64,000 bases of DNA from Geodermatophilus ruber (GCF_900114385.1 NZ_FOSW01000013.1:62001-126000), one strand, 5' to 3'. Shown: positions 27,274 to 36,406, counted from the stretch's first letter. Translations and numbers: made by a program. The notes: generated by a model not told the origin, from the sequence alone.

Positions 27274-27687
27274 ATGTCGGCCGACTTCGGGAAGTCCCTC
27301 CGTCCCCCGCTCCTGCGTCGCCGCCTGGGGAGCCTGCTCCTGGCGGTGTCCCTGGGCGTCCTCGTCGCGCTCGTCGGCGGCCCCGCCGCGGCCGTGGACG
27401 ACGAGACGCTCGCCGGGCAGGTCAGCGTCACCGAGGCCGAGTTCTCCATCGCGATGCCGCGGACGCTGACGGCCGGCAGCACCACGTTCGCCGTCCGGAA
27501 CGCCGGGAGCGCCACGCACGACCTGGTGGTCTCGCAGAACGGCCGGAACGTGGCGGCCACCCCGGCGATCCCCGGAGGCGGGAGGGCGTCGCTGACGGTG
27601 ACCCTGCAGCGCGGGACCTACGTCTTCTACTGCAGCATCGACAACCACCGGGCCATGGGCATGGAGGTCACCGTCTCGGTGACCTGA
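27274..27687 (+). CDS. exported cupredoxin (plastocyanin-like)
   Basis: A 137-residue small secreted protein. Basic start, hydrophobic helix (LLLAVSLGVLVALVGG) and an AAAVDD cleavage region around residue 40. The mature domain is a cupredoxin with all copper ligands in place: His in ATHDLVV, then Cys, His and Met in YCSIDNHRAMGM. It should carry electrons or bind copper outside the membrane. Alone between the polyol operon and the GlcD-type gene, so no partner is indicated. Confidence 0.85.
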   Translation: MSADFGKSLRPPLLRRRLGSLLLAVSLGVLVALVGGPAAAVDDETLAGQVSVTEAEFSIAMPRTLTAGSTTFAVRNAGSATHDLVVSQNGRNVAATPAIPGGGRASLTVTLQRGTYVFYCSIDNHRAMGMEVTVSVT

Positions 27688-27756
27688 ATGACCTGACCGG
27701 ACGGGCCCGAGCGGCACGGCGCGGGGAGAGCCCCTCGTTTCCTGGTGCTCGCCCCC

Positions 27757-27762
27757 TAGCGT
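27757..27762 (+). promoter_or_regulatory. -10 element of a leaderless gene
   Basis: TAGCGT ends 7 nt before GTG 27769 and no ribosome site is present, so transcription should start at the GTG. Confidence 0.6.
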
Positions 27763-27768
27763 GACGCC

Positions 27769-29157
27769 GTGCTCGCAGACCCCCGGACCCGCGCCGTCCT
27801 CGACGAACTGACCGCCCGGCTGCCTGCCGACCGCCTGGTCACCGATCCGGACGTGCTCGCCTCCTACGCCCACGACGAGGCCGAGTGGGCGCCGTGGACG
27901 CTGCCGGTCGCGGTCGTGCGGCCGCACAGCGCCGAGGAGGTGCAGGCGGCGGTGCGGGCCTGCCTCGCCACCGGCACCCCGGTGGTGCCGCGGGGGGCGG
28001 GCACCGGCCTGTCGGGCGGGGCCAATGCGGTTGCCGGCTGCGTGGTGCTCGCGCTGGAACGGATGGCGGCGGTCCTGGAGATCGACCCGCTGGAGCGGCT
28101 GGCCGTGGTGCAGCCCGGGGTGGTCAACGACGACCTGCGGGCCGCCGTGGCCGAGCACGGCCTGTGGTACCCGCCGGACCCGGCCAGCTCGCCGTGGTCG
28201 ACCATCGGCGGCAACGTGGCCACCAACGCCGGCGGGGTCTGCTGCGTCAAGTACGGCGTCACCCGCGACTACGTGCTGGGCCTGCAGGTGGTCACCGGCA
28301 CCGGCGAGCTGGTGCGGCTGGGCCGGCGCACCGCCAAGGGCGTCGCCGGTTACGACCTCACCTCGCTGATGGTGGGCTCGGAGGGCACCCTGGGGATCGT
28401 CACCGAGGTGACGGTGCGGCTGCGCCCGCTGCGCGGGCCGGAGCGCACCGTGGCCGGCTACTTCGACTCGGTGGTCGACGCCGGGCGCGCGGTGACCGCG
28501 GTGGCCGAGGCCGGGCTGACCCCGTCCGCGCTGGAGCTGGTGGACCGCCACTGCCTGGCCGCCGTCGACGCGTGGAAGAACATGGGGCTGGCCGCCGACG
28601 CCGCCGTCGTGCTGCTCGGCCGCGTGGACACCCCCGGCGCGGCCGGGGACGCCGAGGCCGCGGCGCTGCAGTCGGCCTTCGAGGCCGGCGGCGCCAGCTG
28701 GGCGGCGGTCAGCTCCGACCCCGTCGAGGCCGACGCGCTCTTCGCCGCCCGCCGGCTGGCCTACCCGGCCCTGGAGCGGCTCGGGCCGGTGCTCACCGAG
28801 GACGTGTGCGTCCCGAAGGCCGCCGTCCCGGCCATGCTCGCGCGGATCGAGGAGATCGGCGCCCGGCACGAGACGCTGATCGCCAACATCGCCCACGCCG
28901 GCGACGGCAACCTGCACCCGCTGCTGATCACCCCGGCCGGGGACGCGGCCGCCCGCACCCGCGCCCAGGCCGCCTTCGAGGAGATCGTCGCGGCCGCCCT
29001 GGAGCTCGGCGGCACGGTGACCGGCGAGCACGGGGTGGGCCTGCTCAAGCGCCCCGGGCTGCACGCCGAGCTCTCCCCGGCGGTGCAGGCCATGCAGGCC
29101 GCCCTCAAGGCCGCCCTCGACCCGCACGGCCTGCTGAACCCCGGCAAGGCGATCTGA
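27769..29157 (+). CDS. FAD-linked oxidase (GlcD / D-lactate dehydrogenase type)
   Basis: A 462-residue flavoprotein of the VAO/PCMH fold. The N-terminal FAD domain has VPRGAGTGLSGGANA, NVATNAGGVCCVKYG and VGSEGTLGIVTEVT; the C-terminal FAD-oxidase domain ends with HAGDGNLHP, TGEHGVG and DPHGLLNPGKAI. Typical reactions are oxidation of glycolate or D-2-hydroxy acids with electrons passed to quinone. GlcE/GlcF-like partners are not nearby. No ribosome site is seen; the GTG lies 7 nt after TAGCGT, so a leaderless mRNA is expected. Confidence 0.92.
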   Translation: MLADPRTRAVLDELTARLPADRLVTDPDVLASYAHDEAEWAPWTLPVAVVRPHSAEEVQAAVRACLATGTPVVPRGAGTGLSGGANAVAGCVVLALERMAAVLEIDPLERLAVVQPGVVNDDLRAAVAEHGLWYPPDPASSPWSTIGGNVATNAGGVCCVKYGVTRDYVLGLQVVTGTGELVRLGRRTAKGVAGYDLTSLMVGSEGTLGIVTEVTVRLRPLRGPERTVAGYFDSVVDAGRAVTAVAEAGLTPSALELVDRHCLAAVDAWKNMGLAADAAVVLLGRVDTPGAAGDAEAAALQSAFEAGGASWAAVSSDPVEADALFAARRLAYPALERLGPVLTEDVCVPKAAVPAMLARIEEIGARHETLIANIAHAGDGNLHPLLITPAGDAAARTRAQAAFEEIVAAALELGGTVTGEHGVGLLKRPGLHAELSPAVQAMQAALKAALDPHGLLNPGKAI

Positions 29158-29184
29158 GCCCCCGCCGCCCGCGGGGCGTCCGGC

Positions 29185-30075
29185 TCAGTCGAACGTGGTC
29201 GCCGCCGCGACCTCGCTGAGCGTCATGAACTGGCCGCCGTTGTCCCGCATGTGGACGATCAGCCGCTCCAGCATCTGGATCATGTGCGCCCGGCCGATCG
29301 TCTGGGGGTGGGTGGTCAGCGCGTACACCCCGCCGTCGTCCTGAGCGGCCGCGTAGTCGTAGATGGACCGCCAGCGGGACTCGATGTGCTCGACCGGCCC
29401 CATGCCCTCCTGGATACCGGTGACGTACTCCTGGGCCGGGAAGTCGTCGAGGTACCACGACACCGGGATCTCCATGACCGGGCTCGGGTCGCTGAACCGG
29501 CTGGGCCCGTTGCCCACCTTGTACTGGCCGTGCTGCACCCAGTCGTCCTGGATGACCCGGCGCGGGTAGTAGGGGTGGAAGTCGTTGCCCATGAGGCTGC
29601 TGTCCCAGACGAACTCCATGTCCTCGAGCAGGTCGAGGGTGTTCGGGCTGAAGTCCCAGTACGGCGAGCGGTAGCCGCGCGGGCGGCTGCCGGAGATCCG
29701 CTCGAGGGCGTCGACGCCCTTGAGCAGCACCTCGTACTCGCGGTCCCTGTCCACCTCGGTGGGGTTCTCGTGCATGTACCCGTGGTGGGCGATCTCGTGG
29801 CCGGCCGCGGCGACGTCCCGGCAGGCCTCGGGGAAGGTGTCGGCGGTGTGGCCGGGGATGCACCAGGTCGCCTTCACCCCGTGCTGCTCGAGGAGGCGCA
29901 GCAGTCGCGGCACACCGACCTCGACGCCGAACTCGCCGCGGGACTGGTAGGCCGGCGTCCACCGGTGGAAGGAGCCGTCCCAGATGGCCATGGCGTCGAC
30001 GTCCAGGCCCAGGGCGACGGCGACCTTCTTCCCCTCGTCGAGCCGGACCCTGCCGGCGCGCTGCTGGTACGTCAC
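29185..30075 (-). CDS. polysaccharide deacetylase family protein
   Basis: A 296-residue NodB-fold protein without signal peptide. GLDVDAMAIW holds the catalytic/metal aspartate, HHGYMHENP provides the HxxxH metal pair, and YRSPYWDFSPNTLDLLED the conserved arginine motif. The sequence resembles the cytoplasmic HpPgdA/PuuE-like branch, which acts on small amides as well as glycans. It starts 24 bp after the penicillin-acylase-type gene, ribosome site aggaggtc, so both are one operon and may degrade an acylated compound together. Substrate unknown. Confidence 0.86.
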   Translation of the reverse strand: MTYQQRAGRVRLDEGKKVAVALGLDVDAMAIWDGSFHRWTPAYQSRGEFGVEVGVPRLLRLLEQHGVKATWCIPGHTADTFPEACRDVAAAGHEIAHHGYMHENPTEVDRDREYEVLLKGVDALERISGSRPRGYRSPYWDFSPNTLDLLEDMEFVWDSSLMGNDFHPYYPRRVIQDDWVQHGQYKVGNGPSRFSDPSPVMEIPVSWYLDDFPAQEYVTGIQEGMGPVEHIESRWRSIYDYAAAQDDGGVYALTTHPQTIGRAHMIQMLERLIVHMRDNGGQFMTLSEVAAATTFD

Positions 30076-30099
30076 GGAGACCTCCTGGGGACGGGGCGG

Positions 30100-32466
30100 T
30101 CAGCCCGACCGCGGTGGGCCGGGCTCGAGGACGATCCGCTGCTCGGTCGCCGACTCCACCGCTGCGCGGGAGTACACGAGCGGGAAGGCCTCGTCGGCGG
30201 CCCACGAGGAGAAGAGGTCGGCGTAGTGCGGGCTGTCCGGGGCGCCGGACTGGCCGGGGGAGTTCATGACCAGGGAGTCGTCCCAGCTGCCGACGTCCAC
30301 CACGATCCGGAAAGTGGAGCCGGCGCTCTGCACGAAGTCCGGCGTGTAGGCGGTGTTGCCCACCGTGTCGCCGCTGCCGCCGCGCGGGGCCGGGCCGACC
30401 GCCGTCCGGCCGGCCAGCGGCTCGTCCAGCAGCGCGGCGAGCGGGTGCCGGAGCCGGGCCACGTGCAGCCGGCCCCAGCTCCAGCGGGCGCGGTCGGGGC
30501 CGAACACCCGCTCCAGATCGGCGACGGCCGAGGTCAGGCTGGTGTGCAGCACCCCGGCGAGGACCGCGTCGGGGTCGGGGCCGAACCGGTCCCCGGGCTG
30601 CTCGAGCAGGTCCAGGTCGACGCGGGCGTCGGCCAGCAGCACCTCGTCGGGCAGGACGGCGCGCAGCGCCGCCTCGATCCGCTCCGGTTCGACCAGGCGT
30701 GACAGCGCCGCCCGCAGCAGCACGGGCCGCAGGTGCCGGCGGTACCAGACCTCGAACAGCGCCGCGGCCGGGGAGTCGACGGCCAGGTCGGCGTCCCAGC
30801 CGGCCAGCAGCGCGAGCGGCCGGTCCACGTCGTCCTCCCCGGCCAGCAGCTCCCGGGCGCGGGCGACGATCCGTCGCGCCGGGATGCTCACGTAGTCGGT
30901 CTGCAGCCGTACGCAGTCCTGCGCGGACAGCGCCCGGCCGGCGTCCAGCACCTCCGTGATCCGCTGCTTGCGGTAGGGGGCGTACCAGTCGTAGGCGATG
31001 ACCCGGTCGGCCGGGAAGTCCGGCGGCAGGTTCATCTCGTTGGCGGTGGCCAGCCAGCCGGACTCCGGGTTCTCCGCGCCGGGGAGCTGGTCCATGTCGT
31101 AGAACCCGTCCCACTCGTACCGGCCGTCGCCGGGCACCGGCAGCAGGCCGTCCCAGTTCCGCCGGATCGGGGTGAGCCCGCCGGTCTTCCAGCCGATGGT
31201 CCCCTCGGTGTCGGCGTAGACCTGGTTCTCCGGCGGGGCGCCCCACCGGTTCATCGCCGCGACGAACTGGTCCCAGGTGCGGGCCCGCATGTAGTCCATG
31301 CTGCCCAGGTACGGGGCCATCCCCGGCTCGAGCCACGCGGCGCGCACTGCGAACGCCGTGTGCCGCTGCGGGTCCTCGTGCACCACCGGTCCGTGCCGGG
31401 TGAACCGCAGCTCGACGGGCACCGGCTCCCCGTCCGGCACGGGGACGGTCTCGGAGACGACCCGCATCGGCTCCCAGCGCCCCTGGTAGCGGTACTCGCC
31501 GGGGTCCGCGGGGTTGGTCTCGTAGACGTAGAGGTCCTCCTGGTCGATCGAGAAGATCGTCAGGCCGAAGGCGATCCGCCCGTTGTGCCCGATCGAGATG
31601 CCCGGCAGGGCCGGTTCCCCGGCGCCGATGACGTCGAGGTCGGGGGTGGCCAGGTGCGCGACGTACCGCAGGGAGGGCACCGACACCGCCCGGTGCGGGT
31701 CGTTGGCCAGCAGCGGCCGGCCGGTCTGCGTGCGGGAAGCGGCCAGCACCCAGTTGTTGCTGTGCTGCCCGGACGGCGGCGCGACGTCGTCCCCGCTGAC
31801 CGCGGCGGCGGCGAAGACCGGCGGTGTGGTCGCCAGGTCGTAGACGGCCAGCACGTCGTCGGGGATCAGCGACAGGTCCAGCCCCTCGGGCACGGTCAGC
31901 TCGTGCGGCGGCTCCAGCCGGCGCCGCAGCGCCTCCACCGCGGGGCCGAAGTCCCGCAGGGTCCGGGCCCGGGCCACCTCCTGCCGCAGGTTGTAGAACA
32001 GCCCGTGGCTGCGGATGCGGGCCACGTCCTCCGGCTGCCACGTCGCCGGCAGGTAGCCGAGCCGGGTGAACTCGACGGGCAGCAGGCCGGGATCGCTCCG
32101 GGTCAGCTCGACGAAGGCGTTGACCCCGGCGGTGAAGGCGGTGGCCACCCGCTTGGTGTCCGAGCCGTAGGCCAGCCACTCGCCGTGCATGTCGCCGCGG
32201 TAGAGGAACAACCGCGCGGCCCGGTCCCGCTCGACGTGCTGCGGGCCGAAGACCTCCGAGAGCAGCCCGAGCCCCCGGCGGCGCCACAGGTCGATCTGCC
32301 AGAGCCGGTCACGGGCGGCGTTGAAGCCCTGGGCGAGGAACCCGTCGTCCGGGGACCGCGCGTAGATGTGCGGCACGCCCCAGCGGTCGACCAGGATCTC
32401 GGCCTCGGCCGCCAGGCCGGGCACGGGGAACCGGTGCGTCGCCGAGTCCCCCGGGTTCGGTGACAT
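30100..32466 (-). CDS. penicillin acylase family Ntn-hydrolase
   Basis: A 788-residue precursor of the PF01804 family. The nucleophile is Ser236 in QHSNNWVL, where autocleavage would produce alpha (about 235 residues) and beta chains; LANDPHRAVSVPS and GDTVGNTAYTP are conserved beta-chain motifs. No signal peptide is seen, so it should act in the cytoplasm, unlike secreted E. coli penicillin G acylase. Relatives cleave acyl groups from beta-lactams or acyl-homoserine lactones. First gene of an operon with the deacetylase. Confidence 0.9.
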   Translation of the reverse strand: MSPNPGDSATHRFPVPGLAAEAEILVDRWGVPHIYARSPDDGFLAQGFNAARDRLWQIDLWRRRGLGLLSEVFGPQHVERDRAARLFLYRGDMHGEWLAYGSDTKRVATAFTAGVNAFVELTRSDPGLLPVEFTRLGYLPATWQPEDVARIRSHGLFYNLRQEVARARTLRDFGPAVEALRRRLEPPHELTVPEGLDLSLIPDDVLAVYDLATTPPVFAAAAVSGDDVAPPSGQHSNNWVLAASRTQTGRPLLANDPHRAVSVPSLRYVAHLATPDLDVIGAGEPALPGISIGHNGRIAFGLTIFSIDQEDLYVYETNPADPGEYRYQGRWEPMRVVSETVPVPDGEPVPVELRFTRHGPVVHEDPQRHTAFAVRAAWLEPGMAPYLGSMDYMRARTWDQFVAAMNRWGAPPENQVYADTEGTIGWKTGGLTPIRRNWDGLLPVPGDGRYEWDGFYDMDQLPGAENPESGWLATANEMNLPPDFPADRVIAYDWYAPYRKQRITEVLDAGRALSAQDCVRLQTDYVSIPARRIVARARELLAGEDDVDRPLALLAGWDADLAVDSPAAALFEVWYRRHLRPVLLRAALSRLVEPERIEAALRAVLPDEVLLADARVDLDLLEQPGDRFGPDPDAVLAGVLHTSLTSAVADLERVFGPDRARWSWGRLHVARLRHPLAALLDEPLAGRTAVGPAPRGGSGDTVGNTAYTPDFVQSAGSTFRIVVDVGSWDDSLVMNSPGQSGAPDSPHYADLFSSWAADEAFPLVYSRAAVESATEQRIVLEPGPPRSG

Positions 32467-32901
32467 GGCGTCCCTCGCCTCCGCCGCGCGGACCGGGCCG
32501 TAGCGGTCGACCGGGGGCGGACGTCCGCTCGACCGAGGGGACGCCGGCCCCGATCGACCAGCAGCCTCGTCCGCGGGGCCGCCTGCTGCAAGACCGGTAT
32601 CGCGCCGCCCGGGGGGTCGCGCCACGGGGTCGTGCCCCGGTCACCGGCGCCGCAGCGCAGGCCCTGCGACGACGACGGCCGCGCGGTCTCGGGACCGGGC
32701 GGCCGTCGCATGCATGGGTGCCGGCCCGACAGCCGCCTCTCGGCGAGTGGCCGCTCGTGGCGGCGAAGGATGAGGCCCGGGGGCATGTACCGGACCGGCA
32801 CTGTTGTCAACGCATCCCGGGCCGGAGCATTCCCGGTCCGGGTCGGCTGCTCGCGGGAGCGTGGCCGCACCCGGGCCAGGGTTCGGGCGGAAGAGGGGCG
32901 G
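32467..32901. other. 435-bp intergenic region
   Basis: Upstream of the penicillin acylase gene and downstream of the DUF892 gene, both on the minus strand. No frame has coding character. It contains a 12-bp palindrome GCGGACGTCCGC (32517-32528) about 50 bp before the acylase start, which could be an operator, and one imperfect hairpin listed separately. Confidence 0.5.
32674..32707 (-). terminator. possible terminator of the DUF892 gene
   Basis: GACGGCCG (32674-32681) pairs with CGGCCGTC (32700-32707), and CGGTC pairs with GACCG inside, closing a TCGG tetraloop with a 2x2 internal loop. It lies about 195 bases after the stop on the minus strand. Confidence 0.4.
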
Positions 32902-33396
32902 TCACGCGGGGGCGAGCAGCCGCTGGCTCATCTCGTGGCTGAGCCGCTCGTGCGTCGCCGCCGTCTCCTCCACCTGGACGAGGATCGTCTGCAGGATCTG
33001 GCTGCACGGGGTGTCGCCCACGATCACGGCCTTGTCGACCAGGCCGCGGTAGGAGGCGATCTCGAAGTGCGCCGCCTTCATCGCCGTCCCCACCGCCTTC
33101 ATGCCGAGCACGTCGGGCGAGGGGTTCTGCGACATGACCTGCTGCATGTCCTGGCGCATCCCGTCGATCGGCGGGCACGGCACCCGCTCGGCCTGGGCGC
33201 CGATCGCCTGGAAGCACTGCTCCAGGTTGCCGATCTTCTGACGGGCCTTCTGCTCGTCCGTGCGGAACGTCTGCGCGAGGTCGCCGTCCTGGATCTGGCC
33301 GGCCATCTCCCCGTACATCTCCGCGATCTTGTGTTCGGCGTCGTACATACCGCACAGCTCGTACTGGAACAGGTCCAGCGGGTTGTTCAGTGCCAC
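32902..33396 (-). CDS. DUF892 ferritin-like stress protein (YciE/YciF type)
   Basis: A 164-residue helical protein. LDLFQYELCGMYDAEHKI and the later FEIASYRGLV and HERLSHEM segments give the E..E/H helices of the YciE/YciF ferritin-like family, a diiron-type four-helix bundle induced by stress. GTG 33396 is chosen because cggaggagac lies at the right distance; upstream in-frame sequence has no coding look. Single gene, function in the cell unknown. Confidence 0.83.
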   Translation of the reverse strand: MALNNPLDLFQYELCGMYDAEHKIAEMYGEMAGQIQDGDLAQTFRTDEQKARQKIGNLEQCFQAIGAQAERVPCPPIDGMRQDMQQVMSQNPSPDVLGMKAVGTAMKAAHFEIASYRGLVDKAVIVGDTPCSQILQTILVQVEETAATHERLSHEMSQRLLAPA

Positions 33397-33604
33397 GTCT
33401 CCTCCGGTGCGTTCTCCGAGTGGCAGCCGGGATGCTCCGGCCCGCCCAGCGTCGGTCATCCAGGACGGGAGACCACGTGGGGATTCGGTCCACGTGGCTG
33501 GTCGTGACAGCGGAGAACCGGCGCATGGCACGGCGCACGTGACAGCGGTCGGTCAGGCGCTGGGCACCCGGCTCGCGTGACTATCGTGGGGCGGGGGCGC
33601 CCTG

Positions 33605-34714
33605 ATGACGTCGGACATGAGCCTCGAGGACCGTTACACGGTGCCGGGTCGCTTCTGGCACCGGCTGGACGACGGCCGCGTGCAGTGCGACGTGTGCCCG
33701 CGTGCCTGCCGGTTGCACGAGGGGCAACGGGGGCTGTGCTTCGTGCGGGGCCGGGCGGCCGACCAGGTGGTGCTCACCTCCTACGGCCGCTCCAGCGGGT
33801 TCTGCGTGGACCCGATCGAGAAGAAGCCGCTCCACCACTTCCTGCCGGGCAGCGCGGTTCTGTCCTTCGGCACCGCGGGCTGCAACCTGGCCTGCCGGTT
33901 CTGCCAGAACTGGGACATCTCGAAGTCGCGGGAGATCGACCGGCTCGCGGACGCCGCCGGCCCGGAGGACATCGCCGAGGCCGCCGTGCGGCTCGGCTGC
34001 CGGAGCGTGGCGATGACCTACAACGACCCGGTGATCTTCCTGGAGTACGCCGTCGACGTCGCCCACGCCTGCCGGGCCCGGGGGATCAGGGCCGTCGCGG
34101 TCACTGCCGGGTACGCGACCGACGAGACGCGGAGGGGCCTGTTCGCCCACGTCGACGCCGTCAACGTCGACCTCAAGGCGTTCACCGAGGACTTCTACCG
34201 CCGCGTGTGCGCCGGGCACCTGCAGCCGGTGCTCGACACCCTGGTCCACCTGCGGCACGAGACCCACCTCTGGGTCGAGATCACCACGCTGCTCATCCCC
34301 GGGCACAACGACTCCGACGCCGAGATCGACGCCGAGTGCGCGTGGATCGCCGATTCCCTCGGGCCCGACGTCCCGCTGCACTTCACCGCGTTCCACCCCG
34401 ATCACAAGATGCGCGACGTCCCGCCCACTCCGCCGGAGACGCTGACGCGGGCTCGCCGCATCGCCCTGGGCCACGGGCTGCGCTTCGTCTACACCGGCAA
34501 CGTCCACGACGCCGAAGGTGGCCGCACGTTCTGCCCCGGCTGCGGCGAGGCGGTGGTGGAACGGGACCGGTACGTCATCGGCCGGTACCGGATCACCGAC
34601 GACGGACGCTGTGCCTCCTGCGGCACCGCCGTCCCGGGCCGGTACGACGGCCCGGTCGGGCGTTGGGGGGCCCGCAGGCTGCCGGTGGCGATCGCCGGGG
34701 TCACCCGCAGCTGA
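33605..34714 (+). CDS. amrS: AmmeMemoRadiSam-system radical SAM enzyme
   Basis: A 369-residue radical SAM protein. The cluster motif is C93-NLA-C97-RF-C100; four N-terminal cysteines (C28, C31, C35, C45) are typical of AmrS, and SYGRSSGFCVDPIEKKPLHH is its signature. Two extra Cys pairs (FCPGCGE, CASCGT) form a likely C-terminal zinc ribbon. Family members usually sit beside Memo and AMMECR1 genes, which are not here. The last codons and stop lie in an 11-12 bp direct repeat (34703-34714) that recurs at 36407-36418, so a mobile cassette appears to have inserted exactly at the end of this gene without changing its stop. Confidence 0.9.
   Translation: MTSDMSLEDRYTVPGRFWHRLDDGRVQCDVCPRACRLHEGQRGLCFVRGRAADQVVLTSYGRSSGFCVDPIEKKPLHHFLPGSAVLSFGTAGCNLACRFCQNWDISKSREIDRLADAAGPEDIAEAAVRLGCRSVAMTYNDPVIFLEYAVDVAHACRARGIRAVAVTAGYATDETRRGLFAHVDAVNVDLKAFTEDFYRRVCAGHLQPVLDTLVHLRHETHLWVEITTLLIPGHNDSDAEIDAECAWIADSLGPDVPLHFTAFHPDHKMRDVPPTPPETLTRARRIALGHGLRFVYTGNVHDAEGGRTFCPGCGEAVVERDRYVIGRYRITDDGRCASCGTAVPGRYDGPVGRWGARRLPVAIAGVTRS
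34703..34714 (+). repeat. direct repeat, left copy (candidate target-site duplication)
   Basis: ACCCGCAGCTGA, identical to 36407-36418 and in the same orientation. It contains the final Arg-Ser codons and stop of amrS and touches the left inverted end of the cassette. Confidence 0.75.
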
Positions 34715-34768
34715 GTACGGCAGATGAGGGTGATTGCATCGGGCCAACTACTTGCATCGCACTCGCCC
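34714..34768 (+). repeat. left inverted end of the cassette
   Basis: Starts AGTACGGCA and includes GAGGGTGA and ATCGGGC, all repeated in the same order in the right end read on the other strand. It also contains TTGCATCG twice (34734-34741 and 34752-34759), which may be transposase contacts. Confidence 0.65.
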
Positions 34769-34831
34769 AGAAGTCGGCTTCAGACACACAGGCGCAGGCG
34801 GGCGACATTCGCTGTAGCCGCGGAGTTCTGC

Positions 34832-36067
34832 TCAGCTGCGCGGCTGAGGGACCGGAGATGGGCGGAGGGACCGGAAGCCGTCGCGGAGCTCTTCGGCGAA
34901 GAGCTGGGGCTCTTCCCAGGCCGCGAAGTGTCCGCCGCGGTCGACCTCGTTGAAGTGGATCAGCTGGGGATAGGCGCGCTCGGCCCAGCTCCGCGGGGCC
35001 TGGTATGCCTCGCCGGGAAAGACACTGACGGCGACGGGGATGGAGACGCCTTTGGCGTCCCAGAAGCCGCCCTTGTACTCCCAGTACAGCCGTGAAGCGG
35101 AGACGCCGGTGTGCGTCAGCCAGTAGAGGGTGATGTTGTCGAGGACCTCGTCCCGGGTCAGTTCGCCGGTGTCGCTCGAGGTCCGGTTCAGGGCCGCGGC
35201 GACCGCCGCGGCGGGCTGGCCGCCGGCGTCGTCGTGGTCGAGCAGCCAGGCGGCCAGACCGACGGGTGAGTCCGCGATGCCGTACAACGTCTGCGGGCGC
35301 GAGGCCATGTACTGGGCGTAGGCCACTCGATTGAGGGTGGTGGCCAGCTGCTCGTAGGCCCGTCGTTCCTCGGCGGAGAAGCCGGGCTGCGGCGGTTCGC
35401 CGGCCAACAGAGCCCGGTAGACGTCGGGCGGGACGCTGCCGGCGTAGTTGGTGTGGATGGCGAGCAGTCCCGGCGGTTGCTGCACCCCCATGAAGTCGAC
35501 GACGAACGCACCCCAGTCCCCGCCCTGGGCGACGTAGCGGGGATAGCCGAGGCGGGGCATCAAATCTGCCCACGCCCGGGCCATGCGTTCGGGGCCCCAG
35601 CCGGGGCTGGTCGGCTTGCCCGAGAACCCGTAGCCCGGCATCGACGGGATCACCACGTGGAAGGCGTCCGCCGCGGTGCCACCGTGGGCCGTGGGATCGA
35701 CGAGCGGGTCGATGATCTTGAGCTGCTCGATGATCGAGCCGGGCCAGCCGTGATTGACGAGCAGCGGCAGGGCATCCTCGTGCCGGGAGCGGACGTGGAT
35801 GAAGTGGATCTCCAGCCCGTCGATCTCGGTGACGAACTGCGGCAGCGCGTTCAGGGTCGCCTCGCACCGGCGCCAGTCGTAGTCGGTCGCCCAGTAGCGG
35901 GCCAGTTCCTGCATCGTCGCCAGCGGCACTCCCTGCGACGGATCGGTCTCCCGTTCGGGCCAGACGGTCGCGGCGATCCGCCGGCGCATGTCGGCGAGCG
36001 CTTCGTCCGGAATCTCCACATGGAAGGGGCGGATGGCACTGCCGGTCTCCTGCGCGACGGTGGTCAT
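34832..36067 (-). CDS. epoxide hydrolase (alpha/beta hydrolase with EHN domain)
   Basis: A 411-residue enzyme. The N-terminal EHN domain spans about residues 10-110 (RPFHVEIPDEALADMRRRI); the hydrolase core has the oxyanion motif NHGWPGS, the nucleophile Asp in QGGDWGAFVV, and the catalytic His in GGHFAAWEEP near the end. It opens epoxides to diols, as microsomal-type and juvenile-hormone epoxide hydrolases do. ATG 36067 follows a gagagg ribosome site. It is the only gene in the candidate mobile cassette; its sequence looks somewhat less GC-rich than its neighbours. A GCGCCA-AC-TGGCGC palindrome (36262-36275) lies about 200 bp upstream and could be its operator. Confidence 0.9.
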   Translation of the reverse strand: MTTVAQETGSAIRPFHVEIPDEALADMRRRIAATVWPERETDPSQGVPLATMQELARYWATDYDWRRCEATLNALPQFVTEIDGLEIHFIHVRSRHEDALPLLVNHGWPGSIIEQLKIIDPLVDPTAHGGTAADAFHVVIPSMPGYGFSGKPTSPGWGPERMARAWADLMPRLGYPRYVAQGGDWGAFVVDFMGVQQPPGLLAIHTNYAGSVPPDVYRALLAGEPPQPGFSAEERRAYEQLATTLNRVAYAQYMASRPQTLYGIADSPVGLAAWLLDHDDAGGQPAAAVAAALNRTSSDTGELTRDEVLDNITLYWLTHTGVSASRLYWEYKGGFWDAKGVSIPVAVSVFPGEAYQAPRSWAERAYPQLIHFNEVDRGGHFAAWEEPQLFAEELRDGFRSLRPSPVPQPRS

Positions 36068-36352
36068 GGGGCTGCCTCTCGGTCTCGGGACGGGGAAGTG
36101 CCAGACCGGTCGGTGCCGCAGGAGCCCCGTGGTCAGCGCCACCGGGCACGGTCGGCGCCTCCGGGGCGGCCGATACGTTTCTCGGGTGTCCCAGCGCCGC
36201 CAAGACCCGTCGGCGACCCTCCCGGCACGGGGGAACACTCCGTGATCGCGGATGTGTCCATGCGCCAACTGGCGCGTGACGACGGGATGCGGCCAGCCGG
36301 CCCTGATGGGCCGCGTGGGGGGCCGCCGGGCCAGAGGTCCTCGCCGCATCTC

Positions 36353-36405
36353 GGGCGATCGCATCTTCGGAGTGAGCCCGATCTGTCACCCTCCTTTGCC
36401 GTACT
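36353..36405 (-). repeat. right inverted end of the cassette
   Basis: Reverse complement begins AGTACGGCAAAGGAGGGTGACAG, aligning with the left end. The outermost TGCCGTACT (36397-36405) is separated by one base from the direct-repeat copy. Confidence 0.65.
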
Positions 36406-36406
36406 G

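Larger units (their letters stand above)
34714..36406. mobile_element. candidate transposase-less mobile cassette carrying an epoxide hydrolase
   Basis: About 1.69 kb bounded by inverted ends and flanked by a 11-12 bp direct repeat. The left end (34714-34768, AGTACGGCAGATGAGGGTGA...) matches the reverse complement of the right end (36353-36405, AGTACGGCAAAGGAGGGTGA...) at 26 of the first 31 positions and roughly 39 of 55 overall. The only gene inside is the epoxide hydrolase; no transposase is seen. The arrangement resembles mobile insertion cassettes known from Bacillus, where IS4-family ends with 10-12 bp target duplications enclose a passenger gene and are moved in trans. That class assignment is inference. 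Confidence 0.65.

Noticed and set aside
24259..29127. A 1,622-residue open frame on the minus strand
   Set aside because: It runs antisense through four well-supported genes and is a by-product of the very high GC third positions; composition is Arg/Gly/Pro/His-rich with no domain.
30733..32463. Long plus-strand frame opposite the penicillin acylase gene
   Set aside because: A shadow frame rich in Arg, Gly, Val and Pro; the minus-strand gene has a complete Ntn-hydrolase pattern.
34734..34759. TTGCATCG repeated 18 bp apart as an operator
   Set aside because: It lies between convergent genes where no promoter is needed; more likely part of the left end of the cassette.
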